DNA from: Lentzea sp. NBRC 105346
Lineage (GTDB): Bacteria; Actinomycetota; Actinomycetes; Mycobacteriales; Pseudonocardiaceae
Assembly: GCF_030269605.1 (NCBI RefSeq)
Contig: NZ_BSTQ01000015.1
Coordinates: 62,001 to 126,000 of the forward strand
Length of the DNA stretch: 64,000 bases
Direction of reading: 5' to 3'
Position numbers and translations under genes: made by a program. Below are positions 33,193 to 42,412 of this stretch, piece after piece (within the stretch, counting starts at the first letter, position 1; each line of letters opens with the position of its first letter). The notes under the pieces were generated by a model. It saw only the letters and a program-made list of their open reading frames with translations. It was not told the DNA's origin and made no database searches.

Positions 33193-34152
33193 ATGCTCGG
33201 CGTCATCGGCCTGCGTCCCGCAGAGCAGAAGGTGTACGAGGTCCTCGTGGAGAGTGCGTCCAGGACACTGGCCGAGCTCGAACGCGCGTCGGGCCTGTCC
33301 GGACAACAGTTGCGGCCGGTGCTGCGGTCGTTGCGCGCCAAGGGACTCATCACCCGGTCCGGCCCGAAGTACGGCGCGGTCGCGCCCGACGTCGCGCTGA
33401 GCGTGTTCTTCCTGCGCCGCGAGGAGGAGCTCAAGCAGGCCCGAGCGCATGCCGCGTTGCTGCAGGAACGCTTTCGTGCCGCGGTCGGCGGGAATGCCGC
33501 CGAACTGGTCGAGGTGGTACACGGCCCGGACGCGATCTCGCGGCGCGTCGAGCAGGTGATGCGGACCGCGCGTTCCCAGGTGCGGTTCGTCGACAAGCCG
33601 CCGTACGCGCGCCAGCCCAGCTCACTCCATCCGGCGGAACGCGATCTGCTCCAACAGGGTGTGCGGTTCCGGGGCATCTACGAACGCGCGGCGCTGGACC
33701 TGCACGACCTGCGCGCGGACGTCGAGGCCGGCCTGTCGCTGGGGGAGGAGGCGCGCGTGCTCGCCGACGTGCCGACCAAGATGGTGCTCGCCGACGCCCA
33801 TCTCGGGATCATGCCGCTGTCGACCACGCCCAGTTCGCTGGAAAGCGCGGTGGTCGTGCATCCGTCCGCGTTGCTCGACGCCTTGGGCGCGTTGTTCTCG
33901 TCGTTGTGGGGACGCGCGGTGCCCCTGAGCCTGACGTCCGGGGAGGACTCCGGCGGGCTGTCGGAGCAGGACGCGCGGCTGCTTGCGTTGCTCACGACCG
34001 GTATGCCGGACCGCAGCATCGCGAAGCAGCTCGGGCTGAGCTATCGGACGTTCCAGCGGCGGCTGCATCGGCTGATGATGACGCTGGGCGCGGAGACCCG
34101 CTTCCAGGCGGGCCTCCGCGCCGCTGCCCGCGGCTGGGTGTCGTTGAGCTGA
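33193..34152 (+). CDS. TrmB-like/LuxR-type transcriptional regulator
   Basis: ATG 33193 starts MLGVIGLRPAEQKVYEVLV, the usual N-terminus of this group; the longer frame runs through the intergenic operator. Residues about 5-70 form a TrmB-like winged helix (LAELERASGLSGQQLRPVLRSLRAKGLI), the centre (about 100-230) resembles the TrmB sensing region (EVVHGPDAISRRVEQVMRTARSQVRFVD), and the C-terminus has a LuxR-type HTH (LALLTTGMPDRSIAKQLGLSYRTFQRRLHRLM). No ribosome site precedes the ATG, suggesting a leaderless mRNA. It is divergent from the pectinase operon, which it may regulate. Confidence 0.85.
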   Translation: MLGVIGLRPAEQKVYEVLVESASRTLAELERASGLSGQQLRPVLRSLRAKGLITRSGPKYGAVAPDVALSVFFLRREEELKQARAHAALLQERFRAAVGGNAAELVEVVHGPDAISRRVEQVMRTARSQVRFVDKPPYARQPSSLHPAERDLLQQGVRFRGIYERAALDLHDLRADVEAGLSLGEEARVLADVPTKMVLADAHLGIMPLSTTPSSLESAVVVHPSALLDALGALFSSLWGRAVPLSLTSGEDSGGLSEQDARLLALLTTGMPDRSIAKQLGLSYRTFQRRLHRLMMTLGAETRFQAGLRAAARGWVSLS

Positions 34153-34169
34153 ACGTAAATCTCAGGGGT

Positions 34170-34249
34170 CCGGAACGTAAGACATGGGGGTCCGGAGCGT
34201 AAGACTCGCGCGAGTTTTACGCTCCGGCCCCGTGTGTCTTACGTTCCGG
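34170..34249. terminator. 80-nt cruciform-like bidirectional terminator
   Basis: CCGGAACGTAAGACA at 34170-34184 pairs with TGTCTTACGTTCCGG at 34235-34249. CCGGAGCGTAA pairs with TTACGCTCCGG further in, and ACTCG/CGAGT closes the tip. The subtilase stop codon (34239-34241) lies inside one arm. It terminates the two convergent genes. Confidence 0.8.
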
Positions 34250-37200
34250 CGATGGCGTAGGCGTTCTGCATCGTTTGGCTCACCGTGTTGCCGCCCGCGT
34301 CGCGGGCCTCGGTGCGCATCCAGACGAAACCGCTCGCCGGGTTGTGGACCGTGACGGTCCACGTGCCGTCCTTCGGCGTGACGCTCGCCTTCTGCCACGT
34401 CTTGCCGTCACCCGAGTACTCCATGGTCAGCGTCGTGACCGGACGGGTCGAGAGGGCCTCGGTGCTGAAGGTGTAGTCGACGTTCGGCTTGGCCGAGTTC
34501 GACAGGTCGAGCGGGAAGCGGTGGTGCAGCTGGATCATCGGCTGCACCGCGCACGTCGTGCCGTGGTAGCAGTTGTAGCCCCTGCTGGGTTTCTGCGTGC
34601 TCTGCCGCGACTCGAACGTCCACGTGGTGTCCACCCGGGACGCCAGCCGGAACAGGGCGCCGTTGGGCGCGCCGTAGGTGGCTCCCGGCGGGAAGGCGTC
34701 GACCTGCGTCATCCGGTACGTCGTCGGCGCCGGGTCGAGGACCCACGTCGGGAACGGCGCGTACGGGTTGCTCTTGTCCGGCTGGATCTCCTTGTCTCCC
34801 TTGAACAACCGGGTCGTCGTGGCGGTGCGGTACCGGCCGTTCTCGTACGGGTTGGTGAAGTGGCCGGGCACGCCGTCACCCCAGTTGAGCACCGGCACGA
34901 GCACGTCGCCCACGCGGCACGGCGAGCACAGCTGGTTCCACGCGTCGCCGTCCGGGTACCGCGCCGGGTGGTCGGACTGCAGCACCAGGGCTCCACTGTG
35001 GATCGGCGCGGAGAACCATGCCTCGTCCGGGCGGCTGTGTTCGCCGGGCTTGTAGATGTTCTGCTGGTACATGGACAACGCGGCCCGCACGCCCTTCTCG
35101 TCGGTGCCGTTGAGCGTGACACCGCGCTTCCACACCATGCCCGCGTTGGCCGGTCCGATGTACTCGGTCCACTTCGCGGGCACCGGGAACGTGACGCCGC
35201 TGAGGAACTGCGTCTGCCACAGCCCGGTCGGGAACGGGTACCACGTCTTCTGCACGGTCAGGCCGGGCTTCTCGGCGTGGTACTCGGTGTTGACGCGGAT
35301 CAGGTCGTCGCGGTTGACCTTCTTCACGTGGTCGGCGGGGATTCCGTTGGCGTCCAGGAAACTCAGGTTGAACACCTCGTCCGGCTGCGGCCGCACGTCG
35401 ATCGTCACCTGGGCGCCGATCTTGGCCGCCTCCGCCTTGCTGACCGACACGACGGGCACGGTCGCGCTGGACAGGTTGCTGATCGGCACGGCGTTCGGCG
35501 CGTCGACGTACGCGATCACCAGTGCCGCCTTGGCGTTCGCGGTCGCGGCCTGGGTGGCGGCCTTGAACACGGCGGCCGTCGGGTCGCCCGGACCGGTCGG
35601 CGCCGCGATCTTGACCAGCACGGCCTTGCCGGTCACGTCGCCGGACGTGACGACCGGCAGCGTGTGCTTGCCGGGGTACTTGACGGCCAGCGTGCCGGCG
35701 TCGTACTCCGGGTGCAGGTCGCCCATCTCAACGGCCTTGCGGTGGAGCGTCACGGTGTCCTGCAACGAGATCGCGCCCTGCTTGGCCGCGGGAACCGGCG
35801 TGACGTACGGCTGCCACGTGGTCTGGCCGAGCACGAGACCCGCCTCGTCGATGTGGTCGGTGACGGCGCGGCGCAGCATGATCGTGCGGTCGCGCTGGTC
35901 GACCGGGATCGGCGCGGTGACGCCGATCGGCACGCCCAGCCGGGCGTCGAGGGTGAGGTCGCGTTCCTCGCCGATCTTCAGTTCCGGCGCGGACAGCGCG
36001 GTCCAGCGACGGCCGTCCAGGCGCGGCTCCTTCGCCCACGTCATGGCCGAGTACGAACCGCCCGGCACGGCCACGGAACCCTCGCCGTCCACCACGTTGA
36101 AGGCGAACGTGACGTCGGTGTCGAACGGGTCGTTGGCGTTGTCGTGGCCGCCGGAGTCGTCGATCAGTAGTCCGACCGTGGAGCTGACCGGCTTACCGGT
36201 CGAGTCCTTCACGTGTACGTTCACCGAGTACTTCTCCGGGGCGACGTACATGCTGACCGGGGTGCGGAACTCCGCGGTGCCCTTGGTCGCCACGACGCCG
36301 CCGTACGCGCCGGCCGTGGGCAGGTCGGCGGACAACGTGGTCGAGGCCTTGCCGTGCGCGGGCACGGTGAGGTGCTTCTTGTCGGTGTCCAGCTTGGTGT
36401 TCTTACCGTCCCAGCCCTGGAACGACGTGCTCAGGTCGAGCTCGAGCGGCGTGTCACCGTCGTTGACGTAGGTGAGCACCTCGCCGTCGAGCGTGGCGTA
36501 GGCGGGCCGGCTGATCGCGCGGGCCACGTCCAGCACGCCGCAGCCCTGCTGGAACACCTGATGCCCGGCATCGTGCGCGCTGTCGACCAACGCGCTCTTC
36601 AACGCCTGGCCGGACCACGACGGGTGTTGCTGCGCGAGGATCGCGGCGGCACCGGCGACGTGCGGCGTGGCCATCGACGTGCCGGACGCGGCGGTGCGCA
36701 GGTCGTCCACCGGTGCGCCCATTGACGTTCCGGCGGCGCGTGCCGCGACGATGCCGGCGCCGGGTGCGGTGATCTCCGGCTTGATCGCCGCGTCACCGAG
36801 CCGTGGCCCGCGGCTGCTGAAGTCGGTGATCTTGTTGTCGCGGTCGACGGCGCCGACGGTGAGCGCCTTCGTCGCCGCGCCGGGAGTCGTGATGGTGCGG
36901 GCGCCGGGACCGTTGTTGCCCGCGGCGACGACGAACAGCGTTCCGGTGCGCTCGGACAGGTCGTTGACGAGCGTGCTCAGCTCGTCCGTGCCGTCGGTCG
37001 CCTCACCGCCCATGCTCAGGTTCACGATCTTCGCGCCGTGCGTGGCGGCCCACTCGACACCCGCCATGATGCGGGACGTCTCACCCTCACCGGAGGCGTC
37101 GAACACCTTGGCCACCACCAGTTTCGTGGCGGGCGCGACACCGGTGACGATCGACGCGACGTGCGTGCCGTGGCCGTGCTGGTCGGCCACGTCCGGATCG

Positions 37201-37886
37201 TCGGTGAAGTTCTCGGACTCGACGACCTTCTCCTTCAGCCACGGGTGCTCGGCGTCGATGCCCGTGTCGACGACACCGACGGTGATGCCGTCGCCGTCGA
37301 GACCCGCGGCCCACGCGGCGGGTGCGCCGATCTGTTTGGTGCTTCGGTCGAGGTCGACATGGATCCGCTTGTCCAGCAGCACTTTGCGGGCGTTGGGAAC
37401 GGATGCCCAGAACTTCTCGGCGTTCGCCTTGTCGACGTGGACACCGGAGGCGCCGAGACTCGCGACGGTAGTGTGCGTCTCGGCGGCGGACATCGCCATC
37501 GGACCGTCGGACGTGACGATCACCGGCAGGGTGTTGGTCTCCTCGTCGGCGAGTCCCTGGCGGACCAGGCTCGTGACATTGAACAGGGCGCTGGAGACCT
37601 TGCCGGTCGCGACGTACGGCAGGGCGTCGGAGGGGTAGACGTAGAAGCCGTCGTCGTCGGTGATGGTCTGGAACGCGGGCGGTGGACCGTCTGGTCGCGC
37701 CGCGGGTTCCACTTGAACGGCTTTTCGGCCGTCTTGGTTCTCCGCATAACGCACCACGTCACCCGTGATGAGGGTGACGTGGTGGACGGCGGTCTCACTG
37801 GATGGTGGAGGTAGAGGGGACGCGGCTCCGTTGTGTGGAGCCACGACTGGCAGGGGCAGCAGCAGGATCAACGGCAGCAGGCGCAT
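34239..37886 (-). CDS. Large secreted subtilisin-like serine protease (S8) with PA-like insert
   Basis: I choose ATG 37886, which starts a signal peptide (MRLLPLILLLPLPVV); the longer frame would begin inside the terminator hairpin at 37934-37964. The product has 1215 residues: a pro-region (HVTLITGDVVRY, the common I9-like start of actinomycete subtilases), then the S8 domain with Asp in VGVVDTGIDAEHPW, His in HGHGTHVASIVTG and Ser in ASGTSMATPHVAGAA. A PA-like region (GDVTGKAVLVKI, SSATVPVVSVSKAEAAKIG) and beta-sandwich domains fill the C-terminal 600 residues. It is a broad-range extracellular protease of the S8 multi-domain class. Confidence 0.9.
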   Translation of the reverse strand: MRLLPLILLLPLPVVAPHNGAASPLPPPSSETAVHHVTLITGDVVRYAENQDGRKAVQVEPAARPDGPPPAFQTITDDDGFYVYPSDALPYVATGKVSSALFNVTSLVRQGLADEETNTLPVIVTSDGPMAMSAAETHTTVASLGASGVHVDKANAEKFWASVPNARKVLLDKRIHVDLDRSTKQIGAPAAWAAGLDGDGITVGVVDTGIDAEHPWLKEKVVESENFTDDPDVADQHGHGTHVASIVTGVAPATKLVVAKVFDASGEGETSRIMAGVEWAATHGAKIVNLSMGGEATDGTDELSTLVNDLSERTGTLFVVAAGNNGPGARTITTPGAATKALTVGAVDRDNKITDFSSRGPRLGDAAIKPEITAPGAGIVAARAAGTSMGAPVDDLRTAASGTSMATPHVAGAAAILAQQHPSWSGQALKSALVDSAHDAGHQVFQQGCGVLDVARAISRPAYATLDGEVLTYVNDGDTPLELDLSTSFQGWDGKNTKLDTDKKHLTVPAHGKASTTLSADLPTAGAYGGVVATKGTAEFRTPVSMYVAPEKYSVNVHVKDSTGKPVSSTVGLLIDDSGGHDNANDPFDTDVTFAFNVVDGEGSVAVPGGSYSAMTWAKEPRLDGRRWTALSAPELKIGEERDLTLDARLGVPIGVTAPIPVDQRDRTIMLRRAVTDHIDEAGLVLGQTTWQPYVTPVPAAKQGAISLQDTVTLHRKAVEMGDLHPEYDAGTLAVKYPGKHTLPVVTSGDVTGKAVLVKIAAPTGPGDPTAAVFKAATQAATANAKAALVIAYVDAPNAVPISNLSSATVPVVSVSKAEAAKIGAQVTIDVRPQPDEVFNLSFLDANGIPADHVKKVNRDDLIRVNTEYHAEKPGLTVQKTWYPFPTGLWQTQFLSGVTFPVPAKWTEYIGPANAGMVWKRGVTLNGTDEKGVRAALSMYQQNIYKPGEHSRPDEAWFSAPIHSGALVLQSDHPARYPDGDAWNQLCSPCRVGDVLVPVLNWGDGVPGHFTNPYENGRYRTATTTRLFKGDKEIQPDKSNPYAPFPTWVLDPAPTTYRMTQVDAFPPGATYGAPNGALFRLASRVDTTWTFESRQSTQKPSRGYNCYHGTTCAVQPMIQLHHRFPLDLSNSAKPNVDYTFSTEALSTRPVTTLTMEYSGDGKTWQKASVTPKDGTWTVTVHNPASGFVWMRTEARDAGGNTVSQTMQNAYAIAGT

Positions 37887-37933
37887 GGCGATCAGGGTGA
37901 GGCCGATTGCCTTGCTGTGAAATGAAAAACGGC

Positions 37934-37964
37934 GGCGCGTTGTCGCCAACGGCGACAACGCGCC
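37934..37964 (-). terminator. Rho-independent terminator after the first lamin-tail gene
   Basis: GGCGCGTTGTCGCC (37934-37947) and GGCGACAACGCGCC (37951-37964) are perfect 14-bp arms with a 3-base loop. On the minus strand the stem is followed by GTTTTTC, a T-tract. It lies between the LTD gene (stop 37980) and the subtilase start, so the two are separate transcripts unless read-through occurs. Confidence 0.85.
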
Positions 37965-37979
37965 ACCTGTGGTTACCGG

Positions 37980-38609
37980 TTAGTTGAGCGCACCGAAGGT
38001 GCGGGTGTGCAGCTGGAAGTCGACGCGGTTGTTGTTCGTGTCAGTGCTCAGGATGTTGCGCTGGTTGGAAGCCTCGAGCTGCGCGGTGCGCGGGTTCTCG
38101 GCGATCGCGGGCGTGCCTTCGCGCGGCGTCACGGCGCCGTTCGACATCGCGACACCGTCGACCTTCGCGGCGGTCGGCTCGAGCGAGCTGAACAGGGCCA
38201 CGCCACCGTTGGTCGGGATGCCGAGCTGGCCGGTGAACGCGATCGGCTGCACCTGCGCACCAGGCGCCACGGTGCTGCTGAAGTTGACGCCCGTCAGCAC
38301 GAGGATGCTGCCCTGGTTGTCCTGCGGCTGCAGCGTGATGCCCTCCAGCCGGATCGTCTGCAGTACCTGGTTGGTGCTGCTGTAGACCTTGACGACGTAG
38401 TTCTCGAGGTCGACGACGTCGGCGGTCATGTTCACGATCTCGATGGCCTCGTCGAGCTCACCGTTCGGGCCGATCGCGGACACCTCGTTGATCACAACCG
38501 GCGAGATGGCCTCGATGCCGGCGTCGGGCTGGTCCGCGTTGGCGGAGCCGCTCATCGCGGCCAGTGCGGACATCGCCAGCGCAAGGCCACCGATCACCAT
38601 TCGACGCAT
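37980..38609 (-). CDS. Secreted lamin-tail-domain (LTD) protein
   Basis: ATG 38609 follows AAAGG. Residues 1-25 are a Sec signal (MRRMVIGGLALAMSALAAMSGSANA). The mature part is an LTD beta-sandwich (VVINEVSAIGPNGELDEAIEIVNMTADVVDLENYVVKVY). Such domains are often found on exported nucleases and adhesins. No catalytic domain is attached, so a binding or surface role is likely. It is paralogous in fold to the next gene upstream. Confidence 0.82.
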   Translation of the reverse strand: MRRMVIGGLALAMSALAAMSGSANADQPDAGIEAISPVVINEVSAIGPNGELDEAIEIVNMTADVVDLENYVVKVYSSTNQVLQTIRLEGITLQPQDNQGSILVLTGVNFSSTVAPGAQVQPIAFTGQLGIPTNGGVALFSSLEPTAAKVDGVAMSNGAVTPREGTPAIAENPRTAQLEASNQRNILSTDTNNNRVDFQLHTRTFGALN

Positions 38610-38685
38610 GGTAGGAACCTTTCAGAAATGTGGACGGATTTCCCGGCTGCGGATTTCCGTTCCCTTCCGCCTTGCCGGGCACATT

Positions 38686-39228
38686 TCATGTTTCCGCCTG
38701 ATGACGTTCCTGGAAAGGGGCCATTTCATTCGGTTGGTCCGGCGTTACCGGTTGACAGGTGAAATCGGCCGCGTTGTCGTCGGTGTCGCGAGACAACGAA
38801 TCACGGCCAACGGAGGAGTAAGCGCATTGCTCCGTCGGGGCGCCCTCGCGGCATGGTGAATTACTGGTGAATGCGAGACCATCAATGCGTGCGCCGTTAG
38901 CATTGCGCAACGAGACTTCACCAGGGTCTATGGACCCTACGAACAAGAGTCTTTCGGCGGTGCCCGTGAAGTCGTGACCAACTATCAGGAAGAACGTACC
39001 CGCGGGCAGTTCCGTGCCGAGCGGAATTGTGGCGAGTGGGCCGGCCTTGCCGTTCTGGCATGACCTGATGATCCAGCCGCCGATGTCGACGGCGGCGTTG
39101 CCGGTGTTTGCTAGCTCGACGAAGCCCTGAGTGCCCGCGGCCACCTCGTTCACCCTGATCGGGGACGTACCGGGGGCGGGAGCGCTGATCAGCGCGGAGA
39201 CCAGGCTTGCGAGCAGAATGCTGCTCAT
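38686..39228 (-). CDS. Second secreted lamin-tail-domain protein
   Basis: ATG 39228 follows GAAGG; GTG 39231 is one codon longer. The 180-residue product has a short signal (MSSILLASLVSALISAPAPG) and an LTD domain (IRVNEVAAGTQGFVELANTGNAAVDIGGWIIRSC). The C-terminal RDTDDNAADFTCQP segment is typical of the edge of such domains. It lies upstream of the other LTD gene in the same direction, about 75 bp apart, so a two-gene exoprotein unit is likely. Confidence 0.78.
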   Translation of the reverse strand: MSSILLASLVSALISAPAPGTSPIRVNEVAAGTQGFVELANTGNAAVDIGGWIIRSCQNGKAGPLATIPLGTELPAGTFFLIVGHDFTGTAERLLFVGSIDPGEVSLRNANGARIDGLAFTSNSPCREGAPTEQCAYSSVGRDSLSRDTDDNAADFTCQPVTPDQPNEMAPFQERHQAET

Positions 39229-39352
39229 CACGCCTTCGCAGTCTTGTCCAGGTGGCGGGTCTGGCGCACGGGGCCAGTTCTTCGAGGGGCGCCCCGTGCG
39301 CCGTGCCCGCGGGCGGCCGACCCCCTGCCGGTCGGCCGCGGCACCGCTCGCA

Positions 39353-39670
39353 TTACCTGAGTTGCCGGTGTTCCCTGCGGTTCGTCCTGGCCACGGTCGC
39401 GGCCCGTTCGACGTCGTCACAGGGCATTTCGAGCGCCTTGCTGATCCAGCTCCGCCAGTACGGGCCGGGGATCCGCTTGCCGCGCTCCCAGCGCGAGATG
39501 TCTTCCCTGGTTATGCTGTCGTTCCGGGAGATTTCAGACAACCTTCGCGCAAGTTCCTCCTGGGTCAGCCCACGTTCTCTCCTCGCCTGCGGAATGAGCA
39601 TCGATATGGATTCGGTGGCGTGCACCACACCGCTCCGTTTCTCGGTTGCTGTCGCGATCGACATCATCAC
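39353..39670 (-). CDS. XRE-family DNA-binding protein
   Basis: The 105-residue product carries a Cro/C1-type helix-turn-helix at about 24-80 (LIPQARRERGLTQEELARRLSEI, then ITREDISRWERGKRIPG). The first 23 residues are not conserved-looking, and ATG 39601 is an alternative start. Downstream in the same direction are the two LTD genes, which it may regulate. Confidence 0.8.
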   Translation of the reverse strand: MMMSIATATEKRSGVVHATESISMLIPQARRERGLTQEELARRLSEISRNDSITREDISRWERGKRIPGPYWRSWISKALEMPCDDVERAATVARTNRREHRQLR

Positions 39671-39850
39671 AGTGCCCGGTTTTTACTGGGCTTGCACGCC
39701 GCAAAACGGTGATACCGGTGGTCGTTGATATGTCACCTATATGTTGATTCCCCCGTTCGCCGCACTGTGACCGAGCGAATGTTCTGCAGTGTTGCGCGAC
39801 TGGCTAGGGTGAGATGTAGTTGATCGCGCAAGGACAGGAGTGAGCCTGAG

Positions 39851-40270
39851 TTGACCAGCCGGGTGCTGTCGACGGTAGAGGTGGTCCAGGTCCTGCTCAG
39901 CCGGCTCGCGGCGCGCGACGCCGCCGGGATAGCCAGGCTGTTCGCGCCGCGTGTGGACTGGCGGGTGCCCGATCTGGGCGGCACCCGGTGGAGTGATGGT
40001 GCTCGCAACGGCCGGGAGGTCGAGTCGTACTTCCTGGCGCTGTTCGACATTCTGGAGCTGGAACAGCTGACCGTGCGGCAGGTCGTGACCGACGGCGGGG
40101 ACGCGGTCGTGCTCGGTTGGACGCGTTGGCGGGTCATCGCGACGGGAGCGTTGCTGGACATGGACTTCGCGATGTCGGTCGCGGTGTACCGCGGTGAGAT
40201 CGAGCAGTACTGGCAACTTCAGGACACCCTCGCGGTGGCGCTGGCGCTCGGCACCGCTCAGATGGCGTGA
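39851..40270 (+). CDS. SnoaL/NTF2-like protein
   Basis: TTG 39851 lies 10 bases after GGAG. The 139-residue cone-shaped alpha+beta barrel pattern is visible in VVQVLLSRLAARDAAGIARLFAPRVDWRVPD and the later RWRVIATGALLDMDFAMSVAVYRGEIEQYWQLQD. Members include polyketide cyclases, hydrolases and ketosteroid-isomerase-like enzymes, so the substrate cannot be set from sequence. It is the first of three genes that overlap or abut (TetR and ATP-grasp follow). Confidence 0.8.
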   Translation: MTSRVLSTVEVVQVLLSRLAARDAAGIARLFAPRVDWRVPDLGGTRWSDGARNGREVESYFLALFDILELEQLTVRQVVTDGGDAVVLGWTRWRVIATGALLDMDFAMSVAVYRGEIEQYWQLQDTLAVALALGTAQMA

Positions 40271-40287
40271 CGGGCCAAGGTCTCTTG

Positions 40288-40923
40288 ATGAGTCGTACTC
40301 CCCAGGCGGCGCGGACGCGGCGCAACCTTCTGCGCGCGGCGGCGGAGGTGTTCGACGTCGAGGGCTTCGCCGGGTCGAACCTGCGCACGGTGTGCGCCCG
40401 AGCCCGAGTGACGAAAGGCGCGCTGTACTGCCACTTCCGCTCCAAGGAGGCGCTCGGCGTCGCGATCATCGAGCATCAGTCCCTGTTGTGGCACGAACTG
40501 GTCGACGAGCTGTTGAAGCGTGAACTGGGTGCGGTGCAGACGCTGGTCGACCTGTCGTTCGAGTTCGCCCGCCGGCTGGAGTCCGACCTGATGGTGCGCG
40601 TCAGCAGCCGGCTGTTGCGCGAGGCCGCGTTCTTCGACCTGGCCGCCGCCGGCCAGTTCGTCGGCTGGATCTCCGTCGTGCGCGACCTGCTGTCGCAGGC
40701 GCGGGCGTGCGGCGAGCTGCGCGACGACGTGAACCTGCGGCACGCCGCCGAGCAGATCGTCGCGGACTTCCTGGGCGTGCAACTGGTCTCGCAGGCGCTG
40801 ACGGGCCAGCACGACTTCACCTCGCGGCTGCGCCGGCACTGGCGCGCATGGGCGCCCTTGCTGGTAACTCCGGAAACGTTACGGTTACTGCGTTTCGACC
40901 CGAGTGACGATGATCTCGTGTGA
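40288..40923 (+). CDS. TetR-family regulator of the gamma-butyrolactone-receptor type
   Basis: ATG 40288 lies 8 bases after AAGG; GTG 40267 overlaps the preceding stop and is the alternative. The helix-turn-helix (TRRNLLRAAAEVFDVEGFAGSNLRTVCARARVTKGALYCHFRSKEALGVAIIEHQ) closely resembles ArpA/ScbR-type autoregulator receptors, with the conserved GFAGxxL, VTKGALYCHFRSKE and IIEHQ blocks. These proteins repress secondary-metabolism genes until a small signalling lactone binds. No butyrolactone synthase (AfsA-like) gene is in the window. The stop overlaps the ATP-grasp start. Confidence 0.85.
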   Translation: MSRTPQAARTRRNLLRAAAEVFDVEGFAGSNLRTVCARARVTKGALYCHFRSKEALGVAIIEHQSLLWHELVDELLKRELGAVQTLVDLSFEFARRLESDLMVRVSSRLLREAAFFDLAAAGQFVGWISVVRDLLSQARACGELRDDVNLRHAAEQIVADFLGVQLVSQALTGQHDFTSRLRRHWRAWAPLLVTPETLRLLRFDPSDDDLV

Positions 40924-42266
40924 GTCCAGTTGAGACAGGAATTCCAGCCGAATCCCCGATTGTTGACCGGCTCGTCAGTTCGGCACACTGCGCAGTGCAG
41001 TCGGCGAAGATCGGAGTGGAATCGGTGGCGGATCGCAAGGTCGTCGTAGTGGACCCCTACTCGGCCGGGCGGGGGATCGCTCCCGCGTTCGCCGAACGAG
41101 GTGTGGGTGCGATCGCGGTCCTGACCACGCCGGAGCCCCCGGCCGGTCTGGCGAAGTCGTGGTTCCCCGAGAACTTCGCCGAGGTGCACGTGGTCGAAGG
41201 ACCGCTGGAGCCGTTGGCGGACAAGCTGTCCATCCACGAGCCGCTGTGCGTGGTCCCCGGTACCGAGACCGGAGTGGAGACCGCCGAGGCCCTGTCCGAG
41301 CTGATCGCCCCCGGACGGAGCAACGTCCTGGAGCGTTCGCATGCCCGCCGCGACAAGTACGAGATGTACCTGGCGCTGCGCGCGGCCGGAGTCCCGCATC
41401 TGCGCCAGATCTCGTCCGACTCCGCCGACGAGGTCGCGGAGTGGCTCACGGCCACCGGACTCGACTCGATCGTCCTCAAGCCACAGGAGAGCGGCGGCAC
41501 GGACGACGTGTTCGTCTCGTCCGCTAGCGGCGACTGGCGGAGTCTCTTCCACCGCATCCTCGGCAGCGTGAACAAGTTGGACATCGTCAACGACCGCGTC
41601 CTGGTGCAGGAGCTCGCCATCGGCACCGAGTACGAGGTGGACACCTACTCCATCGATGGGGCGCACGGCCTGGCCGCCGTGTGGCGCTACGCCAAGGAAC
41701 GCCGGGGCGACCGGCTCGGGATCTACCTCTCCAACACCTTCGTGTCGCCCACCGATCCCGTCGTGCCCGTGCTCTTCGAGTACGTGCGGCAGGTGCTCGA
41801 CGCCACCGGCGTGCGCAACGGCCCCGCCCACGTCGAGGTGATGATCACCGCCGACGGGCCGCGGCTGATCGAGATCGGCGCGCGGTGTGCGGGGGCGGAG
41901 CAGCAGGAGCTGTCGTTCCTCGGGGCCGGCGAGTCACAGATCACCCGGATGGTCCGCCACTGGGTGGATGGGGACCGGTCCGTCGGCCTGTACGAGCAGC
42001 GCCAGTTCGTCAAGACCGTGTACCTGTCCTCGCCCGCCGCCGGGGTGCTGCGCAACGCCGCGCGCCTGGACCGGCTGGACACGCTGATGCCGTCGTTCAA
42101 CCGCGACGTGATCCCGTACCGTGAGGGATCGCGGGTGCCTCGGACCGAGGACCTGTGGACCAGTCTCGGGTACGTCGTGCTGGCCACCACCGACGCCGAC
42201 CAGTTGGCCCGGGACGAGGAACTGGTGCGCCGGATCGAGGCCGAACTGGTCGTCGAGCCGGTCTGA
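40920..42266 (+). CDS. ATP-grasp ligase (amino-acid ligase type)
   Basis: GTG 40920 overlaps the TetR stop (GTGA). The 448-residue product starts with a Rossmann-like pre-ATP-grasp lobe (KVVVVDPYSAGRGIAPAFAERGVGAIAV), then an ATP-grasp core with SIVLKPQESGGTDDVFVSS (phosphate lid) and MITADGPRLIEIGARCAGAEQQ (Mg-binding Glu). This arrangement matches carboxylate-amine ligases such as dipeptide synthetases (BacD/YwfE type) that join free amino acids. Its product may be a small dipeptide or amide. With SnoaL-like and lactone-receptor genes it suggests a minimal secondary-metabolite operon. Confidence 0.85.
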   Translation: MSPVETGIPAESPIVDRLVSSAHCAVQSAKIGVESVADRKVVVVDPYSAGRGIAPAFAERGVGAIAVLTTPEPPAGLAKSWFPENFAEVHVVEGPLEPLADKLSIHEPLCVVPGTETGVETAEALSELIAPGRSNVLERSHARRDKYEMYLALRAAGVPHLRQISSDSADEVAEWLTATGLDSIVLKPQESGGTDDVFVSSASGDWRSLFHRILGSVNKLDIVNDRVLVQELAIGTEYEVDTYSIDGAHGLAAVWRYAKERRGDRLGIYLSNTFVSPTDPVVPVLFEYVRQVLDATGVRNGPAHVEVMITADGPRLIEIGARCAGAEQQELSFLGAGESQITRMVRHWVDGDRSVGLYEQRQFVKTVYLSSPAAGVLRNAARLDRLDTLMPSFNRDVIPYREGSRVPRTEDLWTSLGYVVLATTDADQLARDEELVRRIEAELVVEPV

Positions 42267-42412
42267 CCAGCGCGGACTAGGCCGAACCGGGGCGGGGGCT
42301 CTGGGCCGAGCGGTTTGATCCGAAGATCGTTCGGGTATCTGTATTCCCACTGCACTGGGTGACCGCTAGGTTGCCCCCTGAAGTCGGGGAACAAGTCGGA
42401 GGCCCAAGCGGG

